A stretch of 64,000 nt of DNA from Sphingomonas gei (GTDB lineage Bacteria > Pseudomonadota > Alphaproteobacteria > Sphingomonadales > Sphingomonadaceae): assembly GCF_004792685.1 (NCBI RefSeq), contig NZ_SRXT01000001.1, forward strand, positions 806,001-870,000, written 5' to 3'. The stretch's first letter is position 1. Every line of letters begins with the position of its first letter. Below are positions 34,978-44,113 of the stretch, piece by piece. The position numbers and the translations under genes were made by a program. The notes under the pieces are model-generated. The model saw only the letters and a program-made list of their open reading frames with translations. It searched no databases and was not told the DNA's origin.

Positions 34978-36081
34978 TCAAAACCAGCTCCGGATCCCCG
35001 CGACGAAGCGCATCCCCCCGCTCCCCTCTCCCCGTCGGCGCGCATAGCCGGCCGTGTCGCCAAGCTTGCGATCCCACGAAACGCCCAGATAAGGCGCCAA
35101 TTCGCGCGACCGTTCGTAACGAAGCCGCAATCCGAGCTCGATGTCCGACGCCCCGGCACCAATAGCGCTCGCCGGTACATCCTGTGCGGCGAGGTTCAGC
35201 TCCGCCCGCGGCTGGAGCACAAGATCCTGTGTTATCCGCTGGTCGTAATGGCCTTCGATACGCCCGAGCAGGTCACCCCTGGTCGACAGGAACAGCGCGC
35301 CTTCGAGTTCGAGCCAATAGGGTGCCACGCCCTCGACCCCGAGCGTGGCCCATGTCGAGCGTGGCCCCGGCCCGAGATCCTGCCGAACGCCCGCCCGCAG
35401 GTTCCAATAGGGATCAAGCGCGCGCCCATAGAGCGCCTGGACCTCCGCTTCGTCGACGCCGCCACGGAACGCGCCGCTGCCCTCGCTCCTCACGACGAAT
35501 CGATCCTGGTCGCCGCCGATCCACGCCTCGCCGTCCCAGCGATAGCCGTCCGCCCCCGCTCCCGCCTGATATTCGAGGAGATTGAACAGGAGTTTCGAGT
35601 AAATCATGCCGCCATGCTCCCGGCGTAGGGCGCCTTCCGCCTCGGCCATCGCGCCGGCGCCCCAATAGCGATTGGCTGCGCGATCGCTTGCGGGAGCAGG
35701 CGGCGGCGCATTGCCCGGTGGCAGATCGGTGCCGGTCGGGATTCCTGCAGCCATTGCCGGCATTGCCGACAGGTCGTGGCCGGCATGCGGATCCGCGGCG
35801 TCGGCCGGCGCAGCGGATTGCGGCGCCGGTGCCTCGCCCCCGGGCATGTTGCCCATGTCGTGGCCGGCGTGCGGGTCGCGCGGAACGGGCGCCTGCTGCG
35901 CGTGCGCGCGGGGAGCCGGCTTGCTCGGCGCTCTGGGTTTCGGCGCCTTCGCTTTGACGGCCGGCTTGGGCGCCACTTTGGCCGGCATCTTCATGCCGGG
36001 CATATCGTGCATCGAATGGTCCTGCGCGGCCGCGGGAAGCGCCAGCGCGAGGGGCGCGAGCCCGAACAGCAAGGGCTTCAT
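34978..36081 (-). CDS. copB: copper resistance outer-membrane protein CopB
   Basis: This 367-residue protein has a signal peptide (MKPLLFGLAPLALALPAAAQ). A Met/His-rich segment (HSMHDMPGMKM, two DPHAGHD repeats) binds copper. The C-terminal beta-barrel is recognisable from EAWIGGDQDRFVVRSEGSG, RAGVRQDLGPGPRSTWATLGVEGVAPYWLELEGALFLS, RAELNLAAQDV and ELGLRLRYERSRELAPYLGVSWDRKLGDT, ending in Trp-Phe. It would hold or move copper at the outer membrane. The ATG overlaps the stop of copA (ATGA), the standard copAB arrangement. Confidence 0.96.
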   Translation of the reverse strand: MKPLLFGLAPLALALPAAAQDHSMHDMPGMKMPAKVAPKPAVKAKAPKPRAPSKPAPRAHAQQAPVPRDPHAGHDMGNMPGGEAPAPQSAAPADAADPHAGHDLSAMPAMAAGIPTGTDLPPGNAPPPAPASDRAANRYWGAGAMAEAEGALRREHGGMIYSKLLFNLLEYQAGAGADGYRWDGEAWIGGDQDRFVVRSEGSGAFRGGVDEAEVQALYGRALDPYWNLRAGVRQDLGPGPRSTWATLGVEGVAPYWLELEGALFLSTRGDLLGRIEGHYDQRITQDLVLQPRAELNLAAQDVPASAIGAGASDIELGLRLRYERSRELAPYLGVSWDRKLGDTAGYARRRGEGSGGMRFVAGIRSWF

Positions 36082-37793
36082 GCCGCCGCCCCGTCCAGCG
36101 GCCGCACCCGCACCACCTGCATCATCCCGGCATGCATGTGATAGAGCATGTGGCAGTGAAAGGCCCAGTCGCCGGGCACCGCCGTCACGTCCCAGCTGAC
36201 CTTGCTTCCAGGCAGCACGTTCACCGTGTGCTTGCGCGGCGAATGATCGCCATGGCCCGTCACCAGCTCGAAGAAATGGCCGTGCAAGTGGATCGGATGC
36301 GACATCATCGTGTCGTTGATCAGCGTGACCCGCACGCGCTCGCCCGCGATGAACGGGATCGGATCCTTCACTTCGCTCAATTTCTCGCCGTCGAGCGACC
36401 ACATATAGCGTTCCATGTTGCCGGTCAGATGGATCTGGAGTTCGCGCGCGGGCCCCCGCACATCGGGATTGCGCTCGCTCGCCACGAGGTCGCGATACGT
36501 CAGCACGCGGTGACCTGCATCCTCCAGCCCCTGGCCAGGCTCGCCGGTGCGGTCCGTCACCATCGGCGCGATCGTCTGGACGCCGGGCCCCATCCTCACC
36601 TGCGGGGCATTGGCGGGATCGCGCATGGCCATGTTCATGCCAACCCCTGCACCCATGTCGCCGTGATCCATGCCGGACATGTCCATCCCCATGTCCTTCA
36701 TCGTCGCGATCGGCCGCTTGCGAAGCGGCGGGACTTCTGCCGCCATTCCCGGCCGCGGCGCGAGCGTGGCGCGCGCCATGCCCGAACGATCGACCGATTC
36801 GGCGATCAGCGAATATGCCCGGGCGTCGTGGGGAGTGACGATCACGTCATAAGTCTCGGCGATGGTGATCTGGAGTTCGTCGACGTCCACCGGCCGGACA
36901 TTCTGGCCGTCGGCCTGGACCACCTGCATCGTCAGACCGGGGATGCGCAGGTTGAAGATCGTCATCGCCGAAGCGTTGATGATGCGGAGCCGGACGCGCT
37001 CGCCGCGCTGGAACAGCGCCGTCCAATTGTCGCCGGGGCCATGGCCGTTGACGAGATAGGTGTAGGTCGATCCGGTCACATCGGCGATGTCGGTCGGGTC
37101 CATGCGCATGCCGCCCCATTGCAAGCGTTGCTTGAGCGGCTGGTCCTCGCCTTGGAGCAAGCCGCCGAGAGTCTGGCGCCGGCGGTTGAAATAGCCGGCC
37201 TGCTTCTTGAGCTTGAGGAATATCTGGTGCGGGTGCAGCGGGCTGTGGTCGGACAGGACGATGACATGCTCGCGATCATAAGCGACCGGATCGTCATCGG
37301 CGGGATCGATCACGATCGGCCCGTAATGGCCCATCTGCTCCTGAAGTCCCGAGTGGCTATGGTACCAATAGGTGCCCGACTGCACGATCGGGAATTCGTA
37401 GGTGAAGGTCGATCTTGCCGGGATACCGGGGAAGGAGATTCCCGGCACCCCGTCCATCTGGAAAGGCAGGATCAGCCCGTGCCAATGGACCGACGTCTCC
37501 TCGTCCAAGTCGTTCACCACGTGCAGCCGCGCCTGCTGTCCCTCGCGAAGCCGGATGAGCGGCGCCGGCACGGTGCCGTTGATTCCGATGGCATGGCTGT
37601 GCCGGCCGTCGACCGTCATCCTCTGATGCGCCACCCGCAACGTGATGTCTTCGCCCGCCAGCGTGGGGAGCGTGCTCGCCAGCCCGGGCGACACGCGCTG
37701 CGCCCAGGCGGGCATCCAGCGTGCGAACGCAGCCGTGCCGCCGGCCAGCGCCGCGCCGCGTAACAGGCCGCGCCGGTCGATCATCGCATTCAT
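36078..37793 (-). CDS. copA: copper resistance multicopper oxidase CopA, Tat-exported
   Basis: This 571-residue periplasmic oxidase detoxifies Cu(I). It has a twin-arginine signal (IDRRGLLRGAALAGGTAAF). All four copper-binding blocks are present: SVHWHGLILP, GTYWYHSHSGLQEQ, HPIHLHGHFFEL and WAFHCHMLYHMHAGM. A Met-rich insert (MKDMGMDMSGMDHGDMGAGVGMNM) before the third cupredoxin domain is typical of CopA/PcoA. The ATG at 37793 places the RR motif correctly. It is transcribed away from the decayed P-type ATPase; a palindrome in the gap is a candidate operator. Confidence 0.97.
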   Translation of the reverse strand: MNAMIDRRGLLRGAALAGGTAAFARWMPAWAQRVSPGLASTLPTLAGEDITLRVAHQRMTVDGRHSHAIGINGTVPAPLIRLREGQQARLHVVNDLDEETSVHWHGLILPFQMDGVPGISFPGIPARSTFTYEFPIVQSGTYWYHSHSGLQEQMGHYGPIVIDPADDDPVAYDREHVIVLSDHSPLHPHQIFLKLKKQAGYFNRRRQTLGGLLQGEDQPLKQRLQWGGMRMDPTDIADVTGSTYTYLVNGHGPGDNWTALFQRGERVRLRIINASAMTIFNLRIPGLTMQVVQADGQNVRPVDVDELQITIAETYDVIVTPHDARAYSLIAESVDRSGMARATLAPRPGMAAEVPPLRKRPIATMKDMGMDMSGMDHGDMGAGVGMNMAMRDPANAPQVRMGPGVQTIAPMVTDRTGEPGQGLEDAGHRVLTYRDLVASERNPDVRGPARELQIHLTGNMERYMWSLDGEKLSEVKDPIPFIAGERVRVTLINDTMMSHPIHLHGHFFELVTGHGDHSPRKHTVNVLPGSKVSWDVTAVPGDWAFHCHMLYHMHAGMMQVVRVRPLDGAAA

Positions 37794-37857
37794 CGAGCTG
37801 TTCCTTCGGTCCTGTGGCGTTGCCGCGACTTTGCGCAAGGCGAGCACGCCATGGGGT

Positions 37858-37872
37858 TTGACACAGTGTCAA
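37858..37872 (-). promoter_or_regulatory. candidate MerR/CueR-type operator upstream of copA
   Basis: TTGACACAGTGTCAA is a 7-1-7 palindrome. On the minus strand it follows directly after CTTGACC, which can serve as a -35 element with the long spacer typical of MerR-family promoters. It lies 65 nt before the copA ATG, facing it, and a CueR gene is nearby. No direct evidence links the two. Confidence 0.45.
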
Positions 37873-37943
37873 GGTCAAGTGTCGCCAGCCGGGCTTGACC
37901 CTGACATGAACCTTATCCGTCGTGCGCTGAAGGATATCACGAC

Positions 37944-38827
37944 AAGAATGCCGAAGCGCTGCAGGCGTTCGAACGGGTCGACACGCTCGTCATCGACAAG
38001 ACCGGAACCCTGGCCCAGAACCGGCCGGGGCTGATCGACGTCGAGCACTGGGCAACGAGGCCGAATTGCTGGCGCTCGCCGCGGCGGTGGAAGCGCAGTC
38101 CGAGCACCCGCTGGCGCAGGCCGTGGTCGCCGGCGCCGAAGCCCGCGGCGTGGTGGTTCCGTGCGCTGAAGGCTTCGCATCGGTGCCGGCGCGGGGCGTC
38201 GGCCCGCGTGGACAGCCCCGCGGTCGCGATCGGCAATGCTGCGATGATGCGATCAGGCGCTGGCGTGATGCTGGTCGCCATGGATGGCGAACTAGCCGGG
38301 CTGCTGGCAGTCGCGGATCCGATCCGCGCCAATGCCCGTGAAGCAATCGCGCCACCGCCGAGGCCGTCGCCGCGGCGGTGGGCGGCTGGACGAAGTCCGC
38401 GCGGGGCCGAAGCCCGAGGACAAGGCCCGGATCATGCGCGAGCTCAGAGCGCGTCGCCATGGCCGGGGGACGGCGTGAACGACGCCCCGGCGTTCGCCTC
38501 GGTCGATGTAGGGATTGCGATGAGGACGGGAACCGACGTCGCGATCGAAAGCGCCGGAATGACACTCACCAAGGGTGATCTCTCGGCGATCGTACGGGCG
38601 CGCCGGCTGGCCCGCGCGACGATGCCCAACATCCGCCAGAACCTGTTCTTTTCGTTCGTCTTCAACGGGCTCGGCGTGGCCATCGCGGCGGGCGTGCTCT
38701 ATCCGTTTCGGGCATGACCTTGTCGCCGATGATCGTCGGCGGGGCGATGGCGCTGTCCAGCTTCATCGTCGTCACCAATGCGCTACGCCTCATGCAGCAA
38801 AGCTCTGATAGGGGAACCGGGACATGA
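37944..38827 (+). pseudogene. decayed copper-translocating P1B-type ATPase
   Basis: Fragments of one protein appear in order but in shifting frames. They are the phosphorylation site ([29 protein letters not shown]), the HP motif ([27 protein letters not shown]), an ATP-domain piece ([38 protein letters not shown]), the hinge ([39 protein letters not shown]), and the last membrane helices ([26 protein letters not shown], then [32 protein letters not shown]). At least four frameshifts are needed, near 38045, 38190-38200, 38345-38475 and 38712. The metal-binding domain, CPC helix and everything before DKTGT are missing. The last fragment ends in ATGA overlapping cueR, so it was once cotranscribed with it. 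Confidence 0.9.
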
Positions 38828-39228
38828 ACATCGGTCAGGCCTCGAAGGCGAGTGGCGTTTCGCAGCGCATGATCCGCCACTATGAAAAGCTCGCGCTCAT
38901 CCCGCCGCCGCCCCGCCGCAACAGCGGCTATCGCGACTATGCTGACGCCGATGTCCACCGGCTGCGCTTCATCGCGCGTTCCCGCGACCTCGGCTTTCCG
39001 ATCGAGGAAATCCGCGAGTTGCTGTCCTTGTGGACCGATCGCCATCGCTCGAGCGCGGATGTGAAAGCACTCGCGCTGGCGCGTGCCGACGACCTCGGCC
39101 GCAAGGCGCGCGCGCTCGAGGAAATGCGGCGCACGCTCAGCGATCTCGCGGCAAGCTGCCACGGCGACGACCGACCCGATTGCCCGATCCTGGACCGGCT
39201 CGAAGGGGGTACAGACCGGCGCGGATGA
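38824..39228 (+). CDS. cueR: copper-responsive MerR-family regulator CueR
   Basis: This 134-residue activator has the MerR DNA-binding domain MNIGQASKASGVSQRMIRHYEKLALIPPPPRRNSGYRDYADADVHRLRFI, a dimerisation helix, and the metal site SCHGDDRPDCPILDRL. Cys112 and Cys120 occupy the same positions as the Cu(I) ligands of E. coli CueR. In the family it senses Cu(I) and activates copper-export genes. Its original partner ATPase just upstream is dead, so copA/copB may be its remaining local target. Confidence 0.94.
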   Translation: MNIGQASKASGVSQRMIRHYEKLALIPPPPRRNSGYRDYADADVHRLRFIARSRDLGFPIEEIRELLSLWTDRHRSSADVKALALARADDLGRKARALEEMRRTLSDLAASCHGDDRPDCPILDRLEGGTDRRG

Positions 39229-39254
39229 TGCGCCGGTCTGTACCTTTGTGTGCC

Positions 39255-42173
39255 TCAGAACTCGGCGTTCATCCCGATGAAGAATGTGCGCCCCGCTACA
39301 TCGTACGTGCCCGGATAGGTGTTGCCGTTGCCGAAGCTGTACAGCAGCCCCTGCGCGATCGCCGGCGGATCCTTGTCGAGCAGATTGTTCACGCCGAGGC
39401 GGAAGCTGATATTCTGCTGGACCCTCGCAGTGAGCGCCAGATCGAAATAGCTGTATGCGGGCAGGCTGGCATTGAGGACATAAGCGGGCCCGGTGAGAAA
39501 CGGGTCGTCGGTGTTGTTGGTCAGCTTGGTCGGCCCGATATAGCGCCAGTTGAGTGAGACTGAGGCGATATGCGCAGTATCCGACCAGCTGACGCGCGCC
39601 TGATGGCGCCATTCGGGGCTGGGCTGGCCGCAGGTCGGCCCGAACAGCCCAACACAGTCGTAGCTGCCGAGCCCTGGCAGCGGTTCATTGCGCAGTTCCT
39701 TGAGCCAGGTGCCGATGAAAGACGCGCTGAACCCGCCGAGCGAAGTGTCGAATGCGTAGTCAGCGCCGACATCGATGCCCGAGGTCTTGAGCGATCCCGT
39801 GTTCAGCGTGGTCGACACGACATAACCCTGCTCGCCGAACAGCACGCCGTTACGCGGATCGCGGTGGAACAGCGAGCAGAAGAACGGGTCGCCGGTCTCG
39901 ATGCACTGGCTGATCGTCAGCGAGGCCGGGATCGACGAGATATAATCGCGGACCTTGATGTCGAAATAGTCGATCGATAGCGAGAAGCGCCGCAGGAAGC
40001 GCGGCGCGATTACGACGCCGGCAGTATAGGTGTCGGCCTGTTCGGGTCGGAGCGCTGGGTTGCCGCCGCCCTGCGCGACGCAGACTTCGCTCGGGCATTC
40101 GATGATGTGACCATATTGCGCCGCCGATACGCCGGTCGCTGCGCACTGTGCCGCGGTGGCGGTGGGTGTGGCACCGGCGCACGGATCCTGTGCCGAGATG
40201 TTGCCGAGGCCCTGTGCCGCGAACAGCTCGGAGATATTGGCGCCGCGGATCGCGCGGTTATAGCCGGCGCGGAAACGCACGTCGCGGATCGGCGCCCAGG
40301 CGACCTCGCCCTTATAGGTTGATACCCCGCCGGCGGGGGTGCTGTACTTCGAATAGCGATAGCCGCCGGTTACCGAGAATTCCTCGGCGAATGGCCGATC
40401 GGCGAGGATCGGCACGCGGATTTCGGTGAACAGATCAGTGACGTTGAACTTGCCTCGGCTTTCGAGCGTGCCCTTCTGTCGGGCGAGCGCGTCGGCATGG
40501 AACACCAGGCTTTCGCGACGATGCTCGACCCCGAACACCGCCGCCACGCCCTGATCCGCCCAAGGGCTCTTGACGCCATAGCTGGTCAGGTCGGCGGTGA
40601 CCGTACCGCTGAGTACCGTCTCCTTGTCCATGCCGCGGGTGAAGGTTGGCGAATAGATATAGTCGAGCGATTCGGCGGAGAGCCCGGCATATTGGAACAC
40701 GTTCAGTGGCACGCACGCCTTGTCGGTATTGTCTATCACCGACTTGCAGGTGGGCACCCCCCCTACATTGATTACTTGGAGGCCGCGATTGGCGCGCACC
40801 GGATCGATGTCATTCTGGTAGTTCTCATTGAAAAGCACCCGCGAGAACAGCCCGTTCAAGTCGTAGCTGATCCCCTGCGCGATCTCACCGCGGATGCCGC
40901 CGGTCACGCGGAAATCTGTGTGGCGCAGGTCGTCACGGCGCGGTCGCGCCGGCGCCGCCACCGGGCGGTAGCCAATGAACAGATCCTGCGACGCGGCGGT
41001 GCCGTATGCGCCCCCGCACAATAATTGGCCCTGCTGCGCGCCGAGCAGCGGATTGTCGCAATTGACGGTGAAGGTCGAGCCCTGGAACAAGGCGGAGGGA
41101 GCGACCTGCGAATTAGTGCGGTCGTCCATGAACATAAAGCTGGCGTACAATTCCGCCGCGGGGGCCACTTCGAAGCGTGCGAACGCACCTGCGGTGTAGC
41201 GTTTGTCGTTGCGCTGGAAGTAGACCAAAGGCGCGTAATTGTAGCGGAAGCTGCTGTTATAGGGCACCCAAGTCTTGGCGCCATCGCGGGTGTTGTTGAA
41301 CGCGACGCCGGCATTCGGACCGGTCAGCGGCTGGAACAGTCCGAATTCGTTGTTCGACGAGCCGCCGCAGGTGAAGGCAGTGTTCGGTGCCGCCGGAGGG
41401 GGCGCCGGATCCAGCGCGCAGGCAGATACGTCGCGGTCGGCCTGGCGGATCGGCTGGACCTCGCGATAGCCGAAATAGGCCATGATGTTGCCGCGCCCGT
41501 CGGCAAAGCTTTTGCCCACCGCGATATTCGCATCAAAGCGCTGCCCGTCTATCGGCGAGGACAATGCATTCTGGTAGCCGCTGGCGGCGACGAGACTGCG
41601 GCGCGCGGCATCGTCGTTGTGATGGTTAGAGAAACCGTATTGGACGTCGGCGAGCACGCCGTTGAGGTCCTTGCGCAGCACGAAGTTGACTACGCCTGAA
41701 ATCGCGTCCGAACCGTAGACCGCTGAGGCACCGCCGGTGACCACATCGACGCGCTCGACGAGGAACGACGGCACGAAGTTCACATCATTGGCCTGAACCG
41801 GCAGCAGGCGCTGCCCGTTCAGCAGGATCAGGTTCCGATTGCTGCCGAGGTTGCGCAAATTGAGCCGCGCGGTGCCGTCGGACCCGTTCGAGACATTCTC
41901 GTTCGCGTCGGGGGTGATCTGGGGCAGCCGGTTGAGCACATTCTCGATGTTGGTCGCGCCCTGAAGCCGGATCTCCGCCGAGTCGATCGCGGTGATCGGG
42001 CTGTTGCTGACGAGCCCGGGCTGCTGGATCCGCGTGCCCGTCACCGTGACTTCGGTATCGGGTTCCTGCGAAGCAGCGTCTTCCGGAACCGACTGGGCGG
42101 CTACCGGTGAGGCGGCGGCGACGAGCGCCGTAGCCAAAGCACTTCCTACGAGCAACGCACGCTGATTCCTCAT
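39255..42173 (-). CDS. TonB-dependent receptor of the hydroxyproline/glycoside island
   Basis: This 972-residue outer-membrane receptor has the signal peptide MRNQRALLVGSALATALVAAASPVAAQ, a TonB-box-like TEVTVTGTRIQQPG, and the plug features IENVLNRLPQITPDANENVSNGSDGTARLNLRNLGSNRNLILLNGQRLLP and GGASAVYGSDAISGVVNFVLRKD. The barrel ends in FFIGMNAEF. The plug style is that of sphingomonad receptors commonly paired with peptidases or glycosidases for peptide or oligosaccharide import. A copy of the ATACCGTATACGAT motif lies 26-39 nt upstream of the ATG, which links it to the downstream catabolic block. Confidence 0.95.
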   Translation of the reverse strand: MRNQRALLVGSALATALVAAASPVAAQSVPEDAASQEPDTEVTVTGTRIQQPGLVSNSPITAIDSAEIRLQGATNIENVLNRLPQITPDANENVSNGSDGTARLNLRNLGSNRNLILLNGQRLLPVQANDVNFVPSFLVERVDVVTGGASAVYGSDAISGVVNFVLRKDLNGVLADVQYGFSNHHNDDAARRSLVAASGYQNALSSPIDGQRFDANIAVGKSFADGRGNIMAYFGYREVQPIRQADRDVSACALDPAPPPAAPNTAFTCGGSSNNEFGLFQPLTGPNAGVAFNNTRDGAKTWVPYNSSFRYNYAPLVYFQRNDKRYTAGAFARFEVAPAAELYASFMFMDDRTNSQVAPSALFQGSTFTVNCDNPLLGAQQGQLLCGGAYGTAASQDLFIGYRPVAAPARPRRDDLRHTDFRVTGGIRGEIAQGISYDLNGLFSRVLFNENYQNDIDPVRANRGLQVINVGGVPTCKSVIDNTDKACVPLNVFQYAGLSAESLDYIYSPTFTRGMDKETVLSGTVTADLTSYGVKSPWADQGVAAVFGVEHRRESLVFHADALARQKGTLESRGKFNVTDLFTEIRVPILADRPFAEEFSVTGGYRYSKYSTPAGGVSTYKGEVAWAPIRDVRFRAGYNRAIRGANISELFAAQGLGNISAQDPCAGATPTATAAQCAATGVSAAQYGHIIECPSEVCVAQGGGNPALRPEQADTYTAGVVIAPRFLRRFSLSIDYFDIKVRDYISSIPASLTISQCIETGDPFFCSLFHRDPRNGVLFGEQGYVVSTTLNTGSLKTSGIDVGADYAFDTSLGGFSASFIGTWLKELRNEPLPGLGSYDCVGLFGPTCGQPSPEWRHQARVSWSDTAHIASVSLNWRYIGPTKLTNNTDDPFLTGPAYVLNASLPAYSYFDLALTARVQQNISFRLGVNNLLDKDPPAIAQGLLYSFGNGNTYPGTYDVAGRTFFIGMNAEF

Positions 42174-42198
42174 TTGCCGTCCCTTTCCGATATTTGAT

Positions 42199-42212
42199 AT
42201 CGTGTACGGTAT
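42199..42212 (-). promoter_or_regulatory. candidate GntR operator, site 1 (TonB receptor promoter)
   Basis: On the minus strand it reads ATACCGTACACGAT, one mismatch from ATACCGTATACGAT found perfectly at 58797. It lies 26 nt before the receptor start codon. The rest of the 381-nt gap up to the alpha-galactosidase stop shows no gene. Confidence 0.65.
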
Positions 42213-42554
42213 ACAATGTCAGTGAATGGGACGGTTTGCAACGAGATTGTAACGGGTGCGGTTTAGACGCCCAGAGCCGCCCTGAAGCGCGGGCATCTCG
42301 GGTCGAAAATCATCGCATCAGTCGATTGAAAGCGTCTCTCGGTCCGTCGCCCGTTGCCACAGCCGCTGGCGTCGAGGGCGTCATTCCGGCACGACGGCGC
42401 CGACTCCAATTTCGGCACCTATGACGCACGTTGCCGGGTGGGAGGTCCGTATTCAGGCACGGATGACCAGACCAGCGCCCGATTCCGCTTCCGCTTCTAG
42501 GTCTGGCTGGTTTCCACACTTGACGGGTCGCGCGAGCGGCCCACCATCTTTTGC

Positions 42555-44063
42555 CTATTTGCCCTCGACGCGCAGCATCACTGCGCCGTGTGACGGGACA
42601 TCGAACGTCAGCGCATCGGCGGCGACCGATTGCCCGCGCCAGAGATCGCGCGCAGCGGTGATCGCGGCAAATCCGGCATCCGCCGCCCGCGCATCCATCT
42701 TCGCGCTCGCATCGCCGCGATTGAACAGCGCCAGCGCTACCGAACCGTCGGCGAGCGGCTTGGACCAGATCTCGAGCGCGCCTTCCTCGCGCACTGCCTT
42801 GCCCTGCACGCCCTTCGCGTCCTGGTCCACCGCGATCACATCGCGGTTTTCGAGCAGGCGCAGCATGGCCGGCGAAGTCTCGCGCAGATCATGCCCCATC
42901 AGCAGCGGCGCGGCAGACATCGCCCACAACGTCATGTGCGTGGCATATTCCACGTCGGACATCCCGCCATTGCCCACTTCGAGCATGTCGGGATCGTTGA
43001 AGCCGTTAGGCCCGGCGTGGCCGGGTTTGCCATTCTTGTCGAAGCCGATCCGCGCCATAGTCGCGTAATCGTCGGTAATGTCGCCAGTGGTGCGCCAGAG
43101 GTGTGCGCCAACCTGCCGTCCCCAGCTGCCGACGTCGAACCGGCCATATTCGCACAGCGAGTAGAGAAAGGGTCGGCCGGTCGCCTTCAGCGCCGCGCCC
43201 ATCTCGGCATAGCTGCGCTTAACCGTATCGGCATCGGCGTAGAAATATTCGCCCGAGCACAGATCGTATTTGAGATAGTCCACGCCCCAATCGGCAAAGG
43301 TCTGCGCATCTTGTTGGACATGGCCGTAGCTCCCTTCGAAGCCGGCGCAGGTGCGTGGCCCCTGCGAGCTGTAGATGCCCAGCTTGAGCCCCTTGGCGTG
43401 CACATAGTCGGCCAGCGCCTTCATGTCGGGGAAGTTGGCGTTCGGACGAATGCCGCCATCGGGGCCGCGCGTCCCCTGCCAACCGTCGTCGATGTTGACA
43501 TGGACATAGCCCGCATCGCGCAGTCCGCTGGAGACCATCGCGTCGGCCATCGCGCGGATCGTCCTGTCGTCGATCTTCTCGGCGAACTTGTTCCAGCTGC
43601 TCCAGCCCATGGGCGGCGTGGGCGCGAGCGGCACCTGCTCGACCGCCTTCCAGTCCGGAAGCGTCTGGAAGCGGAAGGCGCGCGCCTCGGCGTCGCGGAC
43701 CGTGCCGCGATGGCCGCCGGCGTGGATCTTCGATTCCCACAATTGCCCTTCGAGGCGCACGCCCTTCGTGGTCCGACGCACGACCCAGGTGCGAGTGGGA
43801 TTCGCCCGGTCGTTGAGGTTGCGTACGTCGAAGGTGAGCACGCCCTTGTCGAGCCGGGCATTCTGCATCGTCACCGGGCCGTACCACTGTGTGGTCACCG
43901 CGCCGGTGATGCGGCCTCCGTCGCTGGCGACCTGCAGCATGGTGACGCCCGGACTGGGCCCGGCATCGTCGAACAGCCAGACGCCGTCGAAGCGCGTCTG
44001 CGCGAACGCCGCGGACGGGGTCAGCGATGTGGCGAGTGCAAGCGCGGTCAGCAGGTGTCGCAC
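42555..44063 (-). CDS. alpha-galactosidase, glycoside hydrolase family 27
   Basis: This 502-residue secreted hydrolase has the signal peptide RHLLTALALATSLTPSAAFAQ. An N-terminal beta domain (about 25-140) precedes the GH27 barrel: PTPPMGWSSWNKFAEKIDD, HVNIDDGWQG, the nucleophile Asp in WGVDYLKYDLCSGEYF, the acid/base Asp in RTTGDITDDY, and GFNDPDMLEVGNGGMSDVE. It would release alpha-linked galactose; alpha-galactosyl-serine in extensin is one possible target. Of two GTG starts, 44063 is favoured because AAGGAG lies 8 nt upstream. It is last in a chain of minus-strand genes after the amino-acid permease (50-nt gap). Confidence 0.93.
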   Translation of the reverse strand: MRHLLTALALATSLTPSAAFAQTRFDGVWLFDDAGPSPGVTMLQVASDGGRITGAVTTQWYGPVTMQNARLDKGVLTFDVRNLNDRANPTRTWVVRRTTKGVRLEGQLWESKIHAGGHRGTVRDAEARAFRFQTLPDWKAVEQVPLAPTPPMGWSSWNKFAEKIDDRTIRAMADAMVSSGLRDAGYVHVNIDDGWQGTRGPDGGIRPNANFPDMKALADYVHAKGLKLGIYSSQGPRTCAGFEGSYGHVQQDAQTFADWGVDYLKYDLCSGEYFYADADTVKRSYAEMGAALKATGRPFLYSLCEYGRFDVGSWGRQVGAHLWRTTGDITDDYATMARIGFDKNGKPGHAGPNGFNDPDMLEVGNGGMSDVEYATHMTLWAMSAAPLLMGHDLRETSPAMLRLLENRDVIAVDQDAKGVQGKAVREEGALEIWSKPLADGSVALALFNRGDASAKMDARAADAGFAAITAARDLWRGQSVAADALTFDVPSHGAVMLRVEGK

Positions 44064-44113
44064 GGGGGCCACTCCTTGGTCGGTGGATGGGTACTGAAAC
44101 TCGAAAACTCAGG

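Noticed and set aside
36132..37763. 543-codon plus-strand frame opposite copA
   Set aside because: His/Arg/Val-rich mirror of the multicopper oxidase; no independent support.
38824..39228. MerR gene as a mercury or redox (SoxR) regulator
   Set aside because: The CHGDDRPDC spacing with Cys112/Cys120 and the copper-gene neighbours match CueR; there is no three-Cys mercury site and no SoxR iron-sulfur cysteine cluster.
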